Of a stretch of DNA of 6,414 bases, positions 6,207 through 6,414 are shown in pieces. The number at the start of each line of letters is the position of its first letter. Within the stretch, counting starts at the first letter, position 1. The DNA lies in assembly GCA_002690445.1 (NCBI GenBank), contig NZER01000430.1:1-6414 (forward strand), given 5' to 3'. The notes beneath the pieces were generated by a model, which saw only the letters and a program-made list of their open reading frames with translations, made no database searches and had not been told where the DNA came from. Both the position numbers and the translations under genes were made by a program. This DNA is from Candidatus Pacearchaeota archaeon. GTDB lineage: Archaea > Nanoarchaeota > Nanoarchaeia > Pacearchaeales > GW2011-AR1.

Positions 6207-6414
6207 AGGTATTGGTGGAAGAATTGACCCAGTAGAAAGGCTCTCGATCCACGAAGCAGAATGTAAACTGCGTTGGGAACAAACTGAAAAACAAATGAGA
6301 ATGATTGAACGAGCAGTACACACAAATACAAAAGCAATGCAGGAATTAAAAATAACAATTGCATCAAGTAAAAATGGTTTAAAATTTTTAGGTGCTATGC
6401 TAGCTATAGGCGGC
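6193..6414 (+). CDS. Small coiled-coil/membrane protein, holin-like, 3' partial
   Basis: The first 74 codons are in view, with the frame open at the right edge. The start at 6193 is the first usable one, since an in-frame TAA lies at 6184-6186; it overlaps the upstream gene by 14 nt. Residues 1-12 are polar and glycine-containing. Residues 14-60 look like a continuous charged amphipathic helix (PVERLSIHEAECKLRWEQ...). At 62-74, GLKFLGAMLAIGG begins a hydrophobic, probably transmembrane, segment. This plan (cytoplasmic coiled coil then a C-terminal membrane helix) matches XhlA-type haemolysin/holin accessory proteins and other small phage membrane proteins. Position after large virion genes would suit a lysis gene. 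Function is inferred from topology and context only. It has one cysteine (C24), unlike the two genes before it. Confidence 0.75.
   Translation, partial: MARNKGIGGRIDPVERLSIHEAECKLRWEQTEKQMRMIERAVHTNTKAMQELKITIASSKNGLKFLGAMLAIGG

Noticed and set aside
1..6414. CRISPR array, tRNA genes, insertion sequences, att sites or a novel defence system.
   Set aside because: No spaced repeats, cloverleaf-like sequences, terminal inverted repeats, transposase, nuclease, helicase or toxin-antitoxin motifs were seen; the window is fully occupied by phage-like structural genes.

Overview
The window looks like part of the late (virion/lysis) gene cluster of a tailed bacteriophage, probably a marine, low-GC, podovirus-like phage. 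The case rests on several observations. Two very large genes are packed head to tail on the + strand with a 1-nt gap. Neither resembles a metabolic enzyme. The first carries a lysozyme/transglycosylase-like segment inside an otherwise non-enzymatic protein. The second has glycine-zipper-like hydrophobic stretches. A small coiled-coil plus membrane-segment protein follows. The DNA is AT-rich, arginine is mostly AGA, and the coding strand is markedly A-rich. The style resembles uncultured marine phages and pelagiphages (phages of SAR11-type hosts), but host and genus are inference.

Layout. From 2 to 3283 runs a 5'-truncated gene of at least 1,093 codons; the frame is open to the left edge. Its parts are an N-terminal helical region, a peptidoglycan-hydrolase-like domain (about 707-1216), a Lys/Glu-rich linker, a hydrophobic patch and a long unrecognised C-terminal half. 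From 3285 to 6206 lies a 973-aa protein with a charged N-terminus and a Gly/Ala hydrophobic region (3762-3950). A long helical middle, a second hydrophobic segment (5496-5609), a PEVEEVE repeat tail (5910-5963), a Pro/Gly-rich stretch and an LFGATDPVFG/KKGGLV C-terminus follow. From 6193 to the right edge is the first 74 codons of a small holin-like protein, overlapping its upstream neighbour by 14 nt. There is no gene-free stretch, and no tRNA, CRISPR, mobile element, convincing promoter or factor-independent terminator was found.

Working model (inference). The two giants are internal virion or ejection proteins, functionally comparable to the T7 gp14/gp15/gp16 set. They would leave the capsid with the DNA, locally open peptidoglycan and help form a conduit across the envelope. 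The small third protein would belong to lysis or membrane remodelling. Both giants lack cysteine entirely over more than 2,000 residues, which would suit proteins that are threaded through a tail and refold in an oxidising periplasm. The most checkable points are the atypical hydrolase domain with a possible internal duplication, a strong internal Shine-Dalgarno/ATG at 5084-5099, and a hairpin-bridged ribosome binding site before the third gene.
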